Of a DNA stretch of 64,000 nucleotides, positions 37,061-48,356 are shown piece by piece. Below the pieces are notes generated by a model, which saw only the letters and a list, made by a program, of their open reading frames with translations, was not told the origin of the DNA and did not search any database. The DNA comes from Clostridium_AM sp963780135 (GTDB lineage: Bacteria; Bacillota; Clostridia; Clostridiales; Clostridiaceae). A program made the position numbers and the translations under genes. Location: assembly GCA_963780135.1 (NCBI GenBank), contig CAWAAR010000003.1:1860001-1924000 (forward strand), in the 5' to 3' direction. How positions within the stretch are numbered: position 1 is the stretch's first letter; each line of letters begins with the position of its first letter.

Positions 37061-40000
37061 TGGTTTAGGCGTGGAATATGAGTATGACAAAGATAACAGA
37101 AGAATAAAAACTATATATCCAACAGGTGGAATTCAGAGAACAAAATATGATTCAGCAGGGAATATAATAAAAACCATTGATCCTGTAAATTACGATAAAA
37201 AAAGTGATGATGGAAAAGGTACAGAGTACTTTTATGATGAAAGAGATAGACTTGTAACTATAAGAGATCCAGAAGGAAATGCAGCAAGAAGATTTATTTA
37301 TGATGAAGAAGACAATGTTATAAAGGATATAGATGCAAAGGGATATTTAAGTGGAAATACTGATAAAGAAAGATATGGAACACTTTATAAATACAACACT
37401 GCAGGGTGGATGCTTGAAAAAAGAGTACCAGTAGAAAAGGCTGATGAAAGTTCTGAAAAAGAAAACAGCAATAATGCTATAAAGTATAATGTAACCTTAT
37501 ATTCTTATGACAAAGCAGGAAGATTAATAGAGGAAAAAAGATCACCAGAATACGTAGCTGAAGATAAGTATCCAAAGGAATATAATACTATAACTTATAC
37601 TTATGATAAAAACAGTAGAGTAACAAAGATAAAAGACAGCACTGGGTCAGAAATACAGTATGGTTATGATTGCCTTAATAACAGAACTTTAGAAAGATCA
37701 AGAATAAATGCAAATATCTATAAGGTAAGAAGATATTACTATAATAGTGTAGGCTGGTTGGAAAAAGTAAGCGAAGAGATAAATGCTGGAGACTTAGCAG
37801 AAAAAACAAGTTCAGCTGAAGTTTTACAGAAATTAAATGAAGAAGAAAGTACAGCTAATGGTTTATTTAGTAACGATAAAGCAACTTTAGGAACAGATGA
37901 AATTAATAATTTACATGATAATAACACAGGAAAAATATCTACAGACAACACTTTATATGGAACTAATAAAGCAAAAGGTAAAAAAGCTGCAAAGACATTA
38001 TATGAATATGATAAAAATGGAAATATAATAAAGTTAACGACTCCTGAAGGTTATGAAAACATAGTAAAATACGATGCTGCAGACAGGTTAGTTGAGATTG
38101 TAAAAAGAGATCTAAAGGATGAAGAAGCAGAAAGAAAAACAACTTATGAGTATGATTCAGCAGGAAATACCATAAAAGAAACAGATTGTAATGGTTACTC
38201 CATTATTTATGAATATGACTCCATGAACAGGCAGACGAAAATCATAGATAAAGAAGGCGGCATAACAAGACTGTTCTATGATGAAGCAGGAAATATAATA
38301 AAACATGTAACTCCAGAAAACTATAATGTTCAAGAAGATAGTGGAAAAGGTACAAGCTATAACTATGACAGCATGAACCGTTTAATCCAAGTAACTAATG
38401 CTTTGGGTGTAATTGTACAGAAGAACAAGTACAATGAAGTTGGAGAACTTATAGAAAAATTAGATGCTTCAAAAGCTGGTGTAGAATATTCTTATGATAT
38501 AGGTGGAAGAGTAAGTCACATAATAAGCCCAGGAGCAAAAGAAAAAGGAAAGGTAAGTCAGCAGTACATATATGATGCACTAGGAAATGTTACTGCTGTA
38601 AAAGATGGAGAAGGTAATGAAACTTCATACAGCTTAGACCTTTGGGGAAAAGTAAAAGAAGTACAAAAAGCTGATGGAAGCAAAGAATGGTATGATTACG
38701 ACTATGCAGGAAATGTAACAAATACAGTAGATGGAAATGGAAACAAAACAGAGTACACTTATAATAGCTTAAATCTTTTAGCCCAAATAAAAGACCCAGC
38801 AGGGGATGTTATGACCTATCAATATGATAAACAGGGAAGACTTGCAAGACATATTGATAGAAATAAGAACATAATAGAGTATCTGTATAATCAAGATGAC
38901 AACATAACAAGTAGAAAAGATGCAGTAACAAAAACATCAGAAGAATATAGATATAACAAAGACGGAAGTTTAGCTGCTGGAATAAGTGTAGGTAAAGTTT
39001 ATAATTATACTTATACTCCAAATATGAATCTAAAAACTAAGAGTATAAATGGAAAAAATGTACTGGAATATGGTTATAATAAAGATGGTAACATAAACTC
39101 ATTAAAGGACATAACTGGTAGAAAAACAAGCTATAAATATGATATAATTGGCATGTTAAAAGAAGTATGGGATGATAATCAAAGGGCAGCATCTTATACA
39201 TATAATGCTGATAGTACTATTGTAACAATAAAATATGGTAATGGAATAAATATAAGTTATAGTCATGATACAGATAAGAATGTAGCAGGGATACTTGCTA
39301 AAACAAAAGAAGGTAAAGAGCTTTTAAATCATAAGTATATTTATGATAATAATGGCAATCAAATAAGAAAAGATGAATCAGGAAATATAACAAACTATGG
39401 ATATGATGCTTTAAATAGACTGGAAAAAGTAGTATATCCAGATTATACAGAAGCCTTCGGCTATGATAATGTAGGTAATAGAGTAAAGAGAACGGTAGAT
39501 TCAAAAGTAGGTTCTCGAGTAATGAATTACACCTATGATAGTAGGAATAGGCTAACATCGTTAATAGCAGATGAAGATTTAAATAGCTACAAATATGATG
39601 GTCAAGGTAACTTACTAGCAGAAAAAAGTAAGCAGGGAACTACAAATTATACTTATGATTGCTTCAATCGTACATCAGGTGTTCAGAAGCCTGACGGCAG
39701 TTATTTAAAGAACTTCTACAATCCAGAAGGTTTAAGAGATAAAGTAGATGAAAGTGGATTAGTAAGTAAGTTTGTATTTGATGGTGGTAATGTAGTAACA
39801 GAGCTTGATGGAGAAGGTAAATTAAAGGCAGCAAGTATAAGAGGGATTGAGTTAGTATCTCAAAGAGATGACAAGGACAATAGTTACTATTATCTAAATA
39901 ATTACCATGGTGATGTCATTAATTTAACTGACATATCAGGAAACATAGTAAATACTTATAGTTATGATGTTTTTGGAAATACATTGGATGTAAGCGAGCA

Positions 40001-40766
40001 AGTTCATAACAGATTTAGATACTCAGGTGAACAGTATGACCTAATAACTAATCAGTATTACCTTAGAGCTAGATTCTATAATCCTGTTATAGGTAGGTTT
40101 ACGCAAGAGGATGAGTATAGAGGTGATGGGCTTAACCTTTATGCTTATGTAGGAAATAATCCAGTTAACTATTTTGATCCTACGGGATATGCAACTCAAT
40201 GTGAAAAGAAAATTTATAATAGGCAGATGAATAAGCAAGAGTACAAGGAATATATGAGATCTCAACGTCAAAAAGTTTATGACAAAAATGAGGTTTATAA
40301 AAAATCACCTACGAAGGCTAATAGAAAATCTTATAATCAGTCTCAGAAAAAGCTAGATAAGCTTAGGGAAAATATAGCTAATGGGTTTAAGCTAGGACGA
40401 AGTGATGAACAGAGACGAATTTTCAAGAAATATACTGGATATGATGCATTTGGAGAAGTTCATCATGGATTGCCAGAAGAACACCATGAGTGGTTTAAAG
40501 AACATGGTATAACTGATGTAAATAAAGGTGAATTTTATTTTGACTTAGATAAAGGCATACACAGGCTTAAAAAGGATAATGGTATACACACAAAGAATAG
40601 TCCTTTAGGCAAGCCGTGGAACAAAGTATGGGATAAATGGAAGAAGAAAAATGAAGATGCAACAGCGAAAGATATAATTGAACAATTGAATCATATGGCT
40701 GAAAAGGCGGGAATAGAACAATTTAGAGCAAAACCAAAACCTTGGTGGTTAAGTTTATATAAATAG
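37061..40766 (+). CDS. Rhs3: truncated Rhs with SitA6-like HNH nuclease tip
   Basis: The Rhs core starts at the repeat junction (GLGVEYEYDKDNRR); the first start-like codon is GTG 37071, without a ribosome site. The core continues to NYFDPTGY. The tip contains GEVHHGLPEEHHEWFKEHGI, FDLDKGIHRLKK and PWNKVWDKWKKKNED. This spacing of HH, a further His and WNxxWxxW resembles Myxococcus SitA6/TIGR02269-type toxins, a His-rich HNH-like nuclease group. The matching immunity family follows directly, which strengthens the call. Expression is doubtful without an N-terminus; it is probably a donor cassette. Confidence 0.8.
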
Positions 40767-40781
40767 AGGAGAGGATGAATT

Positions 40782-41381
40782 ATGGAACAAAACTTTTATA
40801 TATTGGAAGATGATTATGATAGTAACTATGCAAAAGCAATTTATGAGAAGAATCACATAAAAAGACATATATGTGAAGTATGTGGAGGGATAAGAGTAGA
40901 AATTCTTTCAAATCTAAAAATATCTTTTAAAGGCAAAAAAGAAGCAGATTTTTACATGACTTCTCCACACTTTATAATAAATGAAAGAATGTATAATATT
41001 TTAAAGGAAGCTAATATAACGGGATTTGATATTAAAGATATCAATGTAGTTGGGTGTTATGATAATAGAGGAAATAGGATAAAATTTAATACTAATGGAT
41101 TAAAAGAGATGATTGTAAAAGGAAAAGGTGGATTTTTGAGAAATATAGACAGTAGTTTAATAGAAAAATGTGAGAATTGTGGGAAAATTCAGCGCACCAC
41201 TCAATATAATGTTAACGGCTTAAGTGTAAGTTTTGAGGAATGGGATAGGTCAGATATATTTCATTTTGAAAATTTGAGAGGTCTACCTATTGTAACAGAA
41301 AAAGTTAAAAATATATTAGAAAAAGCTAAAATTAAAAATATAAAATTTCAAAATATAAAAGAATTTAAATTTATAGATTGA
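40782..41381 (+). CDS. Double-CXXCG immunity protein (SitI6-like) for Rhs3
   Basis: A 199-aa protein with two CxxCG motifs about 85 residues apart (CEVCGG and CENCGK), the signature of the double-CXXCG family that protects against SitA6-type toxins in Myxococcus. The cysteines probably bind one zinc. It begins 15 bases after the Rhs3 stop behind GGAGAGGATG. A terminator follows at 41400. Confidence 0.75.
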   Translation: MEQNFYILEDDYDSNYAKAIYEKNHIKRHICEVCGGIRVEILSNLKISFKGKKEADFYMTSPHFIINERMYNILKEANITGFDIKDINVVGCYDNRGNRIKFNTNGLKEMIVKGKGGFLRNIDSSLIEKCENCGKIQRTTQYNVNGLSVSFEEWDRSDIFHFENLRGLPIVTEKVKNILEKAKIKNIKFQNIKEFKFID

Positions 41382-41399
41382 TTTTATATTAATGCTTTT

Positions 41400-41435
41400 G
41401 ACCTTAGTAAGATAAAAAATTACTAAGGTCTTCTA
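41400..41435 (+). terminator. Intrinsic terminator after the double-CXXCG gene
   Basis: GACCTTAGTAA (41400-41410) pairs perfectly with TTACTAAGGTC (41420-41430), followed by TTCT. Confidence 0.75.
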
Positions 41436-41515
41436 ATATAAAAAATATGAAAGTTTAAATTGTTACTAGTTTGTATAGGAAGTAAGAAAAAATAAATTAA
41501 AAATGAGGGATTATA

Positions 41516-42799
41516 ATGAAGTGGGATAAATATAAGGAACTATCTAAAAGATGGTGTGAAGAAGGTAAAAAATATGCAGAAGAAACAAATAAATTTGTTG
41601 AAAATGGCATGACAAAAGGCTGGGATGAAGCAGGTGAAGAGCCTAAGGAAACAAGAGAAGATATGGCAAATGATATAGTTGAAATAGTTAAAGAAGCAAA
41701 TAAGTGTAATGAAATTGAAAACTTAAGAAAAAGTTTTCCACCAGCTCATGTACCTTTAATCGATGTTATTGAAAAAGTAGGTCAAGCAATTACATCTGTT
41801 GTGATTACTTCAGACGAAAAAATAATTTTTAAAGTGGGAGATTTTTGGGAAGAGGGCAAAGTATTTATAATTGAAAATGACAAACCACAAATTATCGAAG
41901 GAGCTTTATATGCTGGATGTTCATCTGATAAAAAAGTTTATGCAGTTGCTTATAAGAATTGTATAAAAACCTATGATGGATGGAATGGTAAAATTATAAA
42001 TATTTTTAAATTGACAGATGGTGCAGAAGAAGTTGATAAAGTGGATGATGTTGAATTAATTGGACATGTTCCTTATATAAATCAACTAATACCATTCGCT
42101 GATGGCAATAAGGTATTATTAGTAAGTTGCAAAGGAATATTTGTTTTAACAACTAAGGAAATCATAAGAGTATATCCAGAAGAGGAATACTTTGAAGAGG
42201 ATGAAGAGATTCAGCTATCAATGGCTCATGGAGCTGTATCGCCAGATGGTAAATATATAGCAATAGGAGATCAAGATAGTAATCATATAATTTTAGATGG
42301 TAATTATGAAGAGATAGCTGATATTGTACCAGAATCATCCTATCCACATTATGCGTTGTTTTCTAAAAATGGGAGAAATATTATTTTTAATTCATGTCAT
42401 TTTTATAATGGAATAACAACTCAATTTTCTTTAGATGATGAAGAAGATGAAGATGATGATGAACTTGAGAATAGTGCAATTGAAATAGATGATTTTTGCA
42501 GAGTATATGCTGCTGTTTCAAGAGAAGATGAGTATATCTTAGGTGATGCTAATGGATATATAAGGGCATACAGTTTTAAAGGGGAATTTAGATGGCAATT
42601 TTACTTAGGTTCAACTATAAGCGGAATGGATATATCTGAAGATGGTAAAACACTATTAGTTGGTACTTATGCAGGAATGTTACATCTTTTACAGCTTGAT
42701 GCAGAAACAAGAAGCGAGTATTCTATTGGAACTGATAATATCTTAGAGAAAAAAAGATGGATTTTATGGAAAGGCGAAGAAGAAATATTACAATGGTAA
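41516..42799 (+). CDS. WD40-like beta-propeller protein, possible immunity or accessory protein
   Basis: A 427-aa soluble protein. Residues 1-75 are charged helices. The rest consists of strand repeats of propeller type (AHGAVSPDGKYIAIGDQDSN; GMDISEDGKTLLVGTYAGML), with a very acidic insert (DDEEDEDDDELE). It lies alone between the Rhs3 immunity gene and a decayed toxin remnant, with terminators on both sides. It might guard against a toxin that is no longer encoded nearby. No specific function can be assigned. Confidence 0.6.
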   Translation: MKWDKYKELSKRWCEEGKKYAEETNKFVENGMTKGWDEAGEEPKETREDMANDIVEIVKEANKCNEIENLRKSFPPAHVPLIDVIEKVGQAITSVVITSDEKIIFKVGDFWEEGKVFIIENDKPQIIEGALYAGCSSDKKVYAVAYKNCIKTYDGWNGKIINIFKLTDGAEEVDKVDDVELIGHVPYINQLIPFADGNKVLLVSCKGIFVLTTKEIIRVYPEEEYFEEDEEIQLSMAHGAVSPDGKYIAIGDQDSNHIILDGNYEEIADIVPESSYPHYALFSKNGRNIIFNSCHFYNGITTQFSLDDEEDEDDDELENSAIEIDDFCRVYAAVSREDEYILGDANGYIRAYSFKGEFRWQFYLGSTISGMDISEDGKTLLVGTYAGMLHLLQLDAETRSEYSIGTDNILEKKRWILWKGEEEILQW

Positions 42800-42864
42800 T
42801 GATATAGAAAGAGATATCAGGCTGTTTAAGTCATAAAAAAGAATTATTAGAATAGATGATTTTT

Positions 42865-42915
42865 ACTGCAAATTAATCTTATAATTTTATAGGAGTAGTT
42901 TGCAGTTTATTTTGT
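42865..42915 (+). terminator. Intrinsic terminator after the propeller gene
   Basis: ACTGCAAATTA pairs with TAGTTTGCAGT, followed by TTATTTTGTT. A very similar terminator stands at 48173, again just before an Rhs-tip remnant. Confidence 0.65.
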
Positions 42916-42998
42916 TCCCAAAATAATGATGAAGGTGCAGGGAGTAGACGTAAGAGATGCTATAAAAGGAAACGGATGATGGGAAAGGTACAGAATAA

Positions 42999-43160
42999 GC
43001 TAGAAGAAGAGATGAAGGGTATAATACAGATATTGTATATGAGTTTAATACTGGTTATAGAGAGATAATTGATGCAGGTGGGGATGTCAAATCTGCAAGA
43101 AAAGCAATAAGGGCTGCATACAAATATTTTGACGAATTAGGAGGTTTTTTAAATGATTGA
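42999..43160 (+). pseudogene. Decayed SHH-type toxin tip (last about 53 residues)
   Basis: The frame reads EGYNTDIVYEFNTGYREIID and ARKAIRAAYKYFDELGGF, clearly homologous to the end of the Rhs1 tip (EGYNTSIVHEFNTSYIEMLD, AKKAIKDAYKYFDGIGGF). The catalytic SHH part is gone. Just upstream a nucleotide scrap resembles the Rhs segment DDGKGTE. It reads into the start of the SUKH gene, with the same toxin-immunity spacing as Rhs1. Confidence 0.75.
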
Positions 43161-43815
43161 TTTATCAAAAATACAAGGTTTAAAAAAAGAACAACCAGCT
43201 AGTACTGATGAAATTAGAAATGTCCAAGATAAATTAGGTGCAATAATACCAGAGGCTTATAAAAAGTTATTACTATATACAAATGGTTTTTCAACTAAAA
43301 GTGGCATATTAATCTATGGAACAGATGCTATTATGGAACGTAATTTGACACTTGAAGTAGAGGAATACGCAAAAGGTTATATAGCTATAGGAGATGATGG
43401 TGGAGATACAGTATTCTTAATGTTGCAGAAAACTAACGCGAAAGGAGTATTATCAGTAGATAGTGGAGATATGAATCCACTCAATTCTAAGGTAATCTCT
43501 TCAGATTTAATAGAATGGTTACATGATGGGTTTAGTATAAGTAGTTTATCTATTAATAATGTAATGAGGCCTTGTGATGGTTTGTATGATATTGTACTAC
43601 TAGATTTTCCGCAAGGAGGACTAAAGGATTTGGCAAAAATAAAAGCTGTTCTTGGAATTAAAATGACTTCAGTGGAGTTATTAAAAGCTTCAAAAAATTT
43701 ACCATTTAATATAATTAGAAATATTACCTATGGAAAAGCATTAAATTATTTGGAAAAGCTAAAAGATTTTGATAAAATATTAAAGTTGCAAAGTTCAAAT
43801 AAGCAGTATGAATAA
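43153..43815 (+). CDS. SUKH-family immunity protein with C-terminal extension
   Basis: A 220-aa protein. Residues 1-135 are closely related to the Rhs1 SUKH protein (PASTDEIRNVQDKLGAIIPE, TNGFSTKSGILIYGTD, GYIAIGDDGGDTVFLM). A further approximately 85 residues (PCDGLYDIVLLDFPQGGLKD ...) are not in the 132-aa relative and resemble a ribosomal L7/L12-like or second SUKH-associated tail. It is intact although its toxin is only a remnant. Orphan immunity genes of this kind protect against neighbours that still carry the toxin. Confidence 0.8.
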   Translation: MIDLSKIQGLKKEQPASTDEIRNVQDKLGAIIPEAYKKLLLYTNGFSTKSGILIYGTDAIMERNLTLEVEEYAKGYIAIGDDGGDTVFLMLQKTNAKGVLSVDSGDMNPLNSKVISSDLIEWLHDGFSISSLSINNVMRPCDGLYDIVLLDFPQGGLKDLAKIKAVLGIKMTSVELLKASKNLPFNIIRNITYGKALNYLEKLKDFDKILKLQSSNKQYE

Positions 43816-43850
43816 AATTTGTTTTTATAGCTACTAAGGATAAAGTGAAT

Positions 43851-44044
43851 AGCAAGGCGTACTAAAAGTCCGCCAAGAACCTTAGGAATGTAAAATTTCC
43901 AGGAACAAGCTATATGAGATTGAGTTCATATATAAAATAAGAGATGCCATTGAAAGTATTGATTTAGAGTACTTTCAATGGTGTTATTATTTTTTGAAGA
44001 AAATAGCAAAAAGTAGCAATAGCAATCTTTTAGAAGAACTATGA
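43851..44044 (+). repeat. Module-head repeat, copy 2
   Basis: About 90 percent like copy 1 by eye, with the hairpin CCATTGAAAGTA/TACTTTCAATGG perfect and followed by a T-rich stretch. It ends in TTTTAGAAGAACTATGA and continues directly as Rhs4 core at a different point of the core than copy 1. Confidence 0.7.
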
Positions 44045-47000
44045 TTCATCAGGAAATATAATAAAAATTATAGATCCTGTAAATTACGATAAAAAAAGTG
44101 ATGATGGAAAAGGTACAGAGTACTTTTATGATGAAAGAGATAGACTTGTAACTATAAGAGATCCAGAAGGAAATGCAGCAAGAAGATTTGTATATGATGA
44201 AGAAGATAATATTATAAAGGATATAGATGCAAAGGGATATTTAAGTGGAAATACTGATGAAGTTAGATATGGAACACTTTATAAATACAACACTGCAGGG
44301 TGGATGCTTGAAAAAAGAGTACCAGTAGAAAAAGCTGATGAAAGTTCTGAAAAAGAAAACAGCAATAATGCTATAAAGTATAATGTAACCTTATATTCTT
44401 ATGATAAAGCAGGAAGATTAATAGAGGAAAAAAGATCACCAGAATACGTAGCTGAAGATAAGTATCCAAAAGAATATAATACTATAACTTATACTTATGA
44501 TAAAAACAGCAGAGTAAAAAAGATAAAAGACAGCACTGGGTCAGAAATACAGTATGGTTATGATTGCCTTAATAACAGAACTTTAGAAAGAACAAGAATA
44601 AATGCAAATACCTATAAAGTAAGAAGATATTACTATAATAGCATAGGATGGCTGGAAAAAGTAAGCGAAGAAATAAATGCTAGAGACTTAGCAGAAGAAA
44701 CAAGTTCAGCTGAAGTTTTACAGAAATTAAGTGAGGAAAAGGAAGATGTATCTTCAGATAACAGCTTACATGAAAACAATAAAGCAAAAGGTAAAAAAGC
44801 TGCAAAAACACTTTACGAATATGATAAGAATGGAAACATAATAAAGTTAACAACACCAGAAGGTTATGAAAATACAGTAAAATATGATGCTGCAGATAGG
44901 TTAGTTGAAATAGTAAAAAGAGATCCAAAGGATGAAGAATCAGAAAGAAAAACAACCTATGAATATGACGCAGCAGGAAATATCATAAAAGAAACAGATT
45001 GTAATGGAAACTCCATAAGCTATGAATATGATGCCATGAACAGGCAAACTAAAATCATAGATAAAGAAGGCAACGTTACAAGGTTGTCCTATGATGAATC
45101 AGGAAATATCATAAAACATGTAACTGCAGAAAATTATGATATTGAAAAAGATGATGGAAAAGGTACAAGCTATAACTATGATAGCATGAACCGTTTAGTC
45201 CAAGTAACCAATGCTTTAGGAGTAATTGTACAGAAAAATAGATATAACGAAGTTGGAGAACTTATAGAAAAATTAGATGCTTCAAAAGCTGGTGTGGAAT
45301 ATTCTTATGATATAGGTGGAAGGGTGAGTCACATAATAAGCCCAGGAGCAAAAGAAAAAGGAAAGATAAGTCAGCAGTACAGATATGATGCACTAGGAAA
45401 TGTTACTGCTGTAAAGGATGGAGAAGGCAATGAAACTTCATACAGCTTAGACCTTTGGGGAAAAGTAAAAGAAGTACAAAAAGCTGATGGAAGCAAAGAA
45501 TGGTATGATTACGACTATGCAGGAAATGTAACAAATACGGTAGATGGAAATGGAAATAAAACAGAGTACACTTACAATAGCTTAAATCTTTTAGCTCAAA
45601 TAAAAGACCCAGTAGGGGATGTAATGACTTATCAATATGATAAACAGGGAAGACTTGCAAGACATATTGATAGAAATAAAAACATAATAGAGTATCTGTA
45701 TAACCAAGATGATAACATAGTAAGCAGAAGAGATTCAGTTACAGGAACATCAGAGGAATATAGGTATAACAAAGATGGAAGTTTAGCTGCAGGCATAAGT
45801 GGAGGAAAAGTTTATAATTACAGTTATACTCCAAATATGAATCTTAAAAATAAGAGTATAAATGGAAAAAATGTACTAGAATATGGTTATAATAAAGATG
45901 GTAACATAACCTCATTAAAGGACATAACTGGTAGAAAAACAAGCTATAAATATGATATAATTGGCATGTTAAAAGAAGTATGGGATGATAACCAAAGGGC
46001 AGCATCTTACACATATAATGCTGATAGTACCATAGCAGCAATAAAATATGGTAATGGAATAAATATAAATTATAGTCATGATTTAGATAAAAATGTTGCA
46101 GGGATACTTGCTAAAACAAGAGAAGGTAAAGAGCTTTTAAATCATAAGTATATTTATGACAATAATGGAAATCAAGTTAGAAAAGATGAAGGTGGAGATG
46201 TAACAAGCTATGATTATGATGCATTAAGTAGGCTAGAAAAAGTAGTATATCCAAGTGGAGCAGCAGAAGCCTTCGGCTATGATAAGGTAGGAAATCGAGT
46301 AAAGAGAACTTTAGATTTACCAACAGTTTCAGGAGCAACTTCTAAAGTAACAAACTATAGCTATGATGGTAGAAACAGGCTTACAGAGTTGATAGAACCA
46401 TCAAATACAGCAGGAATAGTAAATACTACAAACTTCAAATATGACAATCAAGGAAATCTTACATCAGAAACAAATAAGAATGATACTACAAAATACACAT
46501 ATGATTGTTTTAATAGAACAACAGGTGTTCAAAAGGCCGACAACAGCTATTTAAAGAATTTCTACAATCCAGAAGGATTAAGGGATAAAGTAGATGAAAA
46601 TGGAGTAGTAAGTAAGTTTGTATTTGATGGTGGAAGTGTAGTAACAGAGCTAGATGGAGAAGATAAGTTAAAGGCAGCAAGTGTAAGAGGAATTGAGTTA
46701 ATATCTCAAAGGGATAGCGAAGATAATAGCTATTACTATTTAAATAATTATCATGGTGATGTTGTTAATTTAACTGATAGAGCACAGAATATAGTAAATA
46801 GCTACAGTTATGATGCCTTCGGCAATACTGTAAATGCAAATGAACAAGTTCATAATAGGTTTAGGTATTCTGGAGAGCAATTTGATTCATTAACTAATCA
46901 GTATTACTTGAGAGCTAGATTCTATAATCCTGTAATTGGTAGGTTTACACAAGAAGATGAATATAGAGGAGATGGACTAAATCTTTATGCTTATGTAGGG

Positions 47001-47612
47001 AATAATCCTGTGAATTATATTGATCCTAGTGGATATAAGAAACAGTGCGAGTTAAAGGCTGAACTATATGATAGGCAACAAAAAAGAAAAAATGGAGAAT
47101 TAAACGAGTCAAACTTTAAAAATAAAACAAAGCCTAATCCAAATGAAAGGTCTGTGAATAAGGAACAGTGGAAAGAACAGCAACATCATGACAGATTGGG
47201 AAGATATTTAGATGAAATTCATAGAGTAAAAGTTGGTGGACGTGAAATAGTTACAGGTCCATGGGATAAAATGTCTAATGCTAAATTAAAAGATGCACAT
47301 CATGTTTATCAAGATAAGGCAGTTGAAAATCTTGCTGGTTATAGTAGAAGAAAAGCAATAAATGTACAAGTACAAGGACCAGCAAATAAAATAGGTACTC
47401 CACATTATAAGGCTACATTAACACAAACAAGATCAAAAAGTTTTGGCACTCTTGGTATAGAAAGAATTATTTCGTATAGGTCTTTAAGAAATGCAGGTTT
47501 TACAAAGAAGCAATCAAAATATATTGTGCGACAAGCTGATCTATATTTTGAGTATCTAGGGCATAATGCTAATTCAATAACTAAAAAACCAGGAAATAGA
47601 AGAAGAAAATAA
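44041..47612 (+). CDS. Rhs4: truncated Rhs with AHH-like nuclease tip
   Basis: The core starts at the repeat junction (YDSSGNIIKIIDPVNY) without a start codon; the first ATG is at 44304 and has no ribosome site. The core ends NYIDPSGY. The tip of about 190 residues has KDAHHVYQDKAVENLAGYS, VQVQGPANKIGTPHYKATLT and IERIISYRSLRNAGFTKKQ. The DAHHxxQD with a later PHY is a known arrangement in His-Me/HNH-like nuclease tips. The 119-aa gene behind it is the likely immunity. Probably a silent donor cassette. Confidence 0.78.
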
Positions 47613-47633
47613 AGTTTTGGAGGTTATAAGATT

Positions 47634-47993
47634 ATGATTGATAAGGAAATAATAAGTAATGTAAAAGATATTATACGATATTTGGTTGCCGGAGAATATG
47701 ATGAACTTGAACGTATGAAGAAAATAGGCTCTCTGAGAGCATCAGATTTAAAGGCTGCTATAGATAACTATTTAATTAACGATGAAAAGTTAACAATGCC
47801 ACCAGATGATTTTTTTGAAAATAACATGGACATCTTTGAAGTTGAAAATGCTCAGAATTTTAAAAAAGAGTTCACAATATATATTGATTTTTGGGTAAAT
47901 AATGAGAAGAGTGATTTGACTCTTGGATGTGAGGCTACTGTGGATAATGATGAATATACTAATGTAACATTATATGAAATAAGAGTTCTTTAA
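47634..47993 (+). CDS. Candidate immunity protein for Rhs4 (119 aa)
   Basis: A small acidic protein with helical first half (IIRYLVAGEYDELERMKKIG) and strands in the second (KEFTIYIDFWVNN; EYTNVTLYEIRVL). I do not recognise the family with certainty; the shape recalls cystatin/NTF2-like immunity proteins. It begins 21 bases after the Rhs4 stop behind GGAGG. The call as immunity rests on position and size. Confidence 0.6.
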   Translation: MIDKEIISNVKDIIRYLVAGEYDELERMKKIGSLRASDLKAAIDNYLINDEKLTMPPDDFFENNMDIFEVENAQNFKKEFTIYIDFWVNNEKSDLTLGCEATVDNDEYTNVTLYEIRVL

Positions 47994-48172
47994 TAAAGTA
48001 TAATATTATATTTAGTGACGATATAATCAGAAAAATTATATAATAAAGTTGTTTAAAGTATTAATTGAAAAAATTAAAAATGTGTTTTAAAGGGAAATAT
48101 GAAGTGAATTATCAACTATATACCATGTATTAATATTCTAAAATCCAAAATATAATTTTATTATATTTTATG

Positions 48173-48212
48173 CTGCAAATTAGTTTGTGAGACTAATTTG
48201 CAGTTTATTTAT
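48173..48212 (+). terminator. Intrinsic terminator before the deaminase cassette
   Basis: CTGCAAATTAGT (48173-48184) pairs perfectly with ACTAATTTGCAG (48192-48203), followed by TTTATTTATTG. It resembles the terminator at 42865. Bases 47994-48172 hold nothing else that I see. Confidence 0.8.
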
Positions 48213-48296
48213 TGTCCGAAAAGCCTTTTAAAAAAGGCATGCTTAGCTAGTGATTTGAATTAAATGGTGGATTTTTGACCATTAATATCAGGTAAA

Positions 48297-48356
48297 GATT
48301 CAGTTACTTATGAATATGACCCTCAAGGAAATCTCACTGAAGAGAAAAACAAATAA
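48297..48356 (+). pseudogene. Rhs core scrap (19 codons)
   Basis: The frame reads DSVTYEYDPQGNLTEEKNK and stops. TYEYDPQGNL is a typical YD-repeat unit, so this is all that is left of an Rhs core in front of the deaminase tip. The deaminase continues in another frame. Confidence 0.65.
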
